Assembly (NCBI RefSeq): GCF_052857255.1
Contig: NW_027526681.1
Span: forward strand, 85,641-149,640
DNA: 64,000 nt
Source: Amblyomma americanum
Taxonomy: Eukaryota; Arthropoda; Arachnida; Ixodida; Ixodidae
Direction of reading: 5' to 3'
Shown: positions 60,901 through 64,000 of the stretch, in pieces
How the letters are laid out: every line of letters begins with the position of its first letter
Numbering within the stretch: position 1 is the first letter of the stretch
Made by a program: the position numbers and the translations under genes
Notes under the pieces: generated by a model
Told to the model about the DNA's origin: nothing
Databases searched by the model: none
The model's input: only the letters and a program-made list of their open reading frames with translations

Positions 60901-63730
60901 ACAAGTGTTCCTCTGATACGCTTCTAAAATTTCTCTTATAAGTTCGCGAAAAGCATGTATTCGTGCTAAATACAACGAAACAAGCTGTTTTCGACCGAGA
61001 AACGAGCTAAATCACAACACATCGGTTTTACAAGTGTTCCTCTGATACGCGTCAAAACTTTTTCTCTTATAACTGCGCCGAAAAGGCATGTATTCGTGCT
61101 TAATACAACGAAACAAGCTGTTTTTAAACCAAAACGAGCTAGATCTGAACACATCGGTTTTCAAGTGTCCATGTGATACGCGTCAAAACTTTTTTCTCTT
61201 ATAACTGCGGCGAAAGCATGTATTCGTGCTTAATACAACTAAACAAGCTGTTTTAGTCCGAAAAGAGGTAAATCTGAACACATCGGTTTTACAAGTGTTC
61301 CTCTGATACGCGTCAACACTTTTTTCTCTTATAACTGCGCGAAAAGCATGTATTCTTGCTTAATACAGCGAAACAAGCTGTTTTAGACCGAAACGAGCTA
61401 AATCACAACACATCGGTATTACAATGTGTTCCACGTGATACTCGTCAAAAATGTTTCTCTTATAACTGCGCGAAAAGCATGTATTCGTGCTTAATACAAC
61501 GAAACAAGCTGTTTTTAGACCGAAACGAGCTAAATCTGAACACATCGGTTTTACAAGTATCCACGTGATACTCGTCAAAAACTTTTTCTCTTATAACTGC
61601 GCGAAAAGCATGTATTCTTGCTTTAATACAACGAAACAAGCTGTTTTTAGACCGAAATGAGCTAAATCACAACACATCGGTTTTACAAGTGTCCTCTCTA
61701 ATACGCGTCAAAACTTTTTCTCTTTATAACTGCGCGAAAAGCATGTATTCTTGCTTAATACAGCGAAAACAATCTGTTTTAGGACCGAAACGAGCTAAAT
61801 CACAACACAAAGGTTTTAGCAAGTGTTCCTCTGATACGCTTCTAAAAATTTCTCTTATAACTTCGCGGAAAAGCATGTATTCGTGCTAAATACAACGAAA
61901 CAAGCTGTTTTAGACCGAAACGAGCTAAATCTGAACACATCAGTTTTACAAGTGTCCCTGTGACACGCGTCAAAACTTTTTCTCTTATAACTGCGCGAAA
62001 AGCAGTGTAGTGTTGCTTAATACAGCGAAACAAGCTGTTTTAGACCGAAACAAGCTAAATCACAAACACATCGGGTTTTTACAAGTGTTCCTCTGATACG
62101 CGTCAAAACTTTTTTCTCTTATAACTGCGCGAAAAGCATGTATTCGTGCTTAATACAACGAAACAAGCTGTTTTAGACCAAAACGAGCTAGATCTGAACA
62201 CATCGGTTTTCCAAGTTGTCATGTGATACGCGTCAAAACTTTTTCTCTTATAACTGCGCGAAAAGCATGTATTCGTGCTTAATACAACTAAACAAGCTGT
62301 TTTAGTCCGAAAAGAGGTAAATCTGAACACATCGGTTTTACAAGTGTTCCTCTGATACGCGTCAACACTTTTTCTCTTATAACTGCGCGAAAAAGCATGT
62401 ATTCTTGCTTAATACAGCGAAACAAGCTCTTTTAGACCGAAAACGAGCACAACACATCGGTTTTACAAGTGTTTCCTCTGATACGCGTCAAAACATTTTC
62501 TCTTATAACTGAGCGAAAAGCATGTATTCGTGCTTAATACAACGAAACAAGCTGTTTTAGACCAAAACGAGCTAGATCTGAACACATCGGTTTTCCAAGT
62601 GTCCATGTGATACGCGTCAAAACTTTTTCTCTTATAACTGCGCGAAAAGCATGCATTCGTGATTAATACAACGAAACAAGTTGTTTTAGTCCCGAAAAGA
62701 GGTAAATCTGAACACATCGGTTTTACAAGTGTTCCTCTGATACGCGTCAAAACTTTTTCTCTTATAACTGCGCGAAAAGCATGTATTCTTGCTTAATACA
62801 ACGAAACAAGCTGTTTTAGACCGAAACGAGCCAAATCACAACACATCGGTATTACAAGTGTTCCACGGTGATACTAGTCAAAACTTTTTCTTTTATATAA
62901 CTGCGCGAAAAGCATGTAATTCTTGCTTAATACAGCGAAACAATTTGTTTTAGACCGAAACGAGCTAAATCACAACACATCGGTTTTACAAGTGTTCCTC
63001 TGATACGCGTCAAAACTTTTTCTCTTATAACTGCGCGAAAAGCATGTATTCTTGCTTAATACAGCGAAACAAGCTGTTTTAGACCGAAATGAGCTAAATC
63101 ACAACACATCGGTTTTACAAGTGTTCCTCTGATACGCGTCAAAACTTTTTCTCTTATAACTGCGCGAAAAGCATGTATTCTTGCTTAATACAGCGAAACA
63201 AGCTGTTTTAGACCGAAACGAGCTAAATCTGAACACATCGGTTTTACAAGTATCCACGTGATACTCGTCAAAACTTTTTCTCTTATAACTGCGCGAAAAG
63301 CATGTATTCTTGCTTAATACAACGAAACAAGCTGTTTTAGACCGAAACGAGCTAAATCACAACACATCGGTTTTACAAGTGTCTCTGATACGCGTCAAAA
63401 CTTTTTCTTCTATAACTGCGCGTAAAGCATGTATTCGTGCTTAATACAACGAAACAAGCTGTTTTAGACCGAAACGAGCTAAATCACAACACATCGGTTT
63501 TACAAGTGTTCCTCTGATACGCGTCAAAACTTCTTCTCTTATAACTGCGCGAAAAGCATGTATTCTTGCTTAATACAGCGAAACAAGCTGTTTTAGACCG
63601 AAATGAGCTAAATCACAAACACATCGGTTTTACAAGTGTTCCTCTGATACGCGTCAAAACTTTTTCTCTTATAACTGCGCGAAAAGCATGTATTCTTGCT
63701 TAATACAGCGAAACAAGCTGTTTTAGACCG
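54910..63730. repeat. 8,754-bp satellite HOR, tandem copy 2
   Basis: From 54,910 to about 59,634 it follows copy 1 with no net length change. From about 59,640 to 62,950 it gains dozens of one-base insertions and a few deletions, then returns to a close match. It ends where GTTTTAGACC is followed by GAAACGAGC in place of AAAACGAGC. The junction between copies, near 54,908-54,930, lies in the conserved half of a monomer, as expected from unequal crossing-over. No gene is seen. Confidence 0.92.
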
Positions 63731-64000
63731 AAACGAGCTAAATCACAACACATCGGTTTTACAAGTGTTCCTCTGATACGCGTCAAAACTTTTTCTCTTA
63801 TAACTGCGCGAAAAGCATGTATTCTTGCTTAATACAGCGAAACAAGCTGTTTTAGACCGAAACGAGCTAAATCACAACACATCGGTTTTACAAGTGTTCC
63901 TCTGATACGCGTCAAAACTTTTTCTCTTATAACTGCGCGAAAAAGCATGTATTCTTGCTTAATACAGCGAAACAAGCTGTTTTAGACCGAAACGGAGCCA
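63731..64000. repeat. Satellite array, right edge
   Basis: About two TTCCTCTGATACGCGTC-class monomers run off the window. One-base insertions (GCGAAAAAGC near 63,938 and ACGGAGCC at the end) suggest lower consensus quality. Confidence 0.93.

Noticed and set aside
1..64000. CRISPR-like array of direct repeats
   Set aside because: The whole 129-bp monomer repeats with no unique spacers, there are no cas genes, and the elements present are eukaryotic.
1..64000. CENP-B box or other known centromere motif
   Set aside because: I saw no match to the core CENP-B box in the monomer. Centromere identity cannot be claimed from sequence alone.

Overview
The window is almost wholly one tandem satellite array, broken by two transposable elements. 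It has no ordinary host genes, no rRNA or tRNA genes and no CRISPR array. It is eukaryotic: the array spans the whole 64 kb, and the elements are a piggyBac-type DNA transposon and an APE-type non-LTR retrotransposon (LINE). The LINE's (ATGAA)n 3' tail and overall look fit an arthropod, and an ixodid tick or other chelicerate is my best guess. That taxon is recalled from general knowledge and is weakly held.

The satellite monomer is about 129 bp (127-130), counted here from TTTTAGACCGAAACGAGCTA. Roughly half of it is nearly invariant, from GCGCGAAAAGC through AAACAAGCTGTTTTAGACC. The rest falls into classes, such as TTCCTCTGATACGCGTC, TTCCACGTGATACTCGTC and TCTCTCTAATACGC. The classes recur in fixed order, so the array is built from higher-order repeats (HORs). 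Offsets that can be read directly are 1,543 bp (12 monomers), 1,611 bp (12 monomers plus a 67-bp inverted piece), 2,318 bp (18), 2,443 bp (19), about 3.68-3.75 kb (28 monomers plus inverted pieces), 3,356 bp (26) and 8,754 bp (68).

Layout: 1-4718 satellite; 4719-6068 internally deleted piggyBac-like element; 6069-6976 satellite; 6977-11623 CR1/L2-like LINE; 11624-17540 satellite of the left-hand HOR type; 17541-20190 a divergent variant block; 20191-25505 left-hand HOR type again; 25506-40900 a 3.7-kb HOR family; 40901-46155 variant-block HORs; 46156-54909 and 54910-about 63730 two tandem copies of an 8,754-bp unit; then satellite to the end.

Fifteen places between 601 and 39868 carry a hairpin: 62-bp arms around a 5-nt ATTTA loop, 129 bp in all, the length of one monomer. 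All share the same junctions, so one fold-back event was later amplified. A transcript would give a long dsRNA stem matching the conserved half of every monomer. No hairpin occurs beyond 39868.

The LINE is nearly intact. It has 300-bp tandem repeats at its 5' end, an ORF1 with a 2A-like GDVELNPGP motif and a one-base frame break in an A8 run, and an intact ORF2 with APE endonuclease and reverse transcriptase. ORF2 lies in the same frame as the end of ORF1, separated by one UGA. Both elements sit in one 1,611-bp HOR unit. Removing both restores exactly 1,611 bp if the piggyBac duplicated 4 bp and the LINE deleted 5 bp of target.

Open frames within the satellite come from a monomer length divisible by three and are not annotated as genes. 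Two stretches (about 18.6-20.3 kb and 59.6-62.9 kb) are full of one-base indels compared with sister copies and probably contain sequencing or consensus errors.
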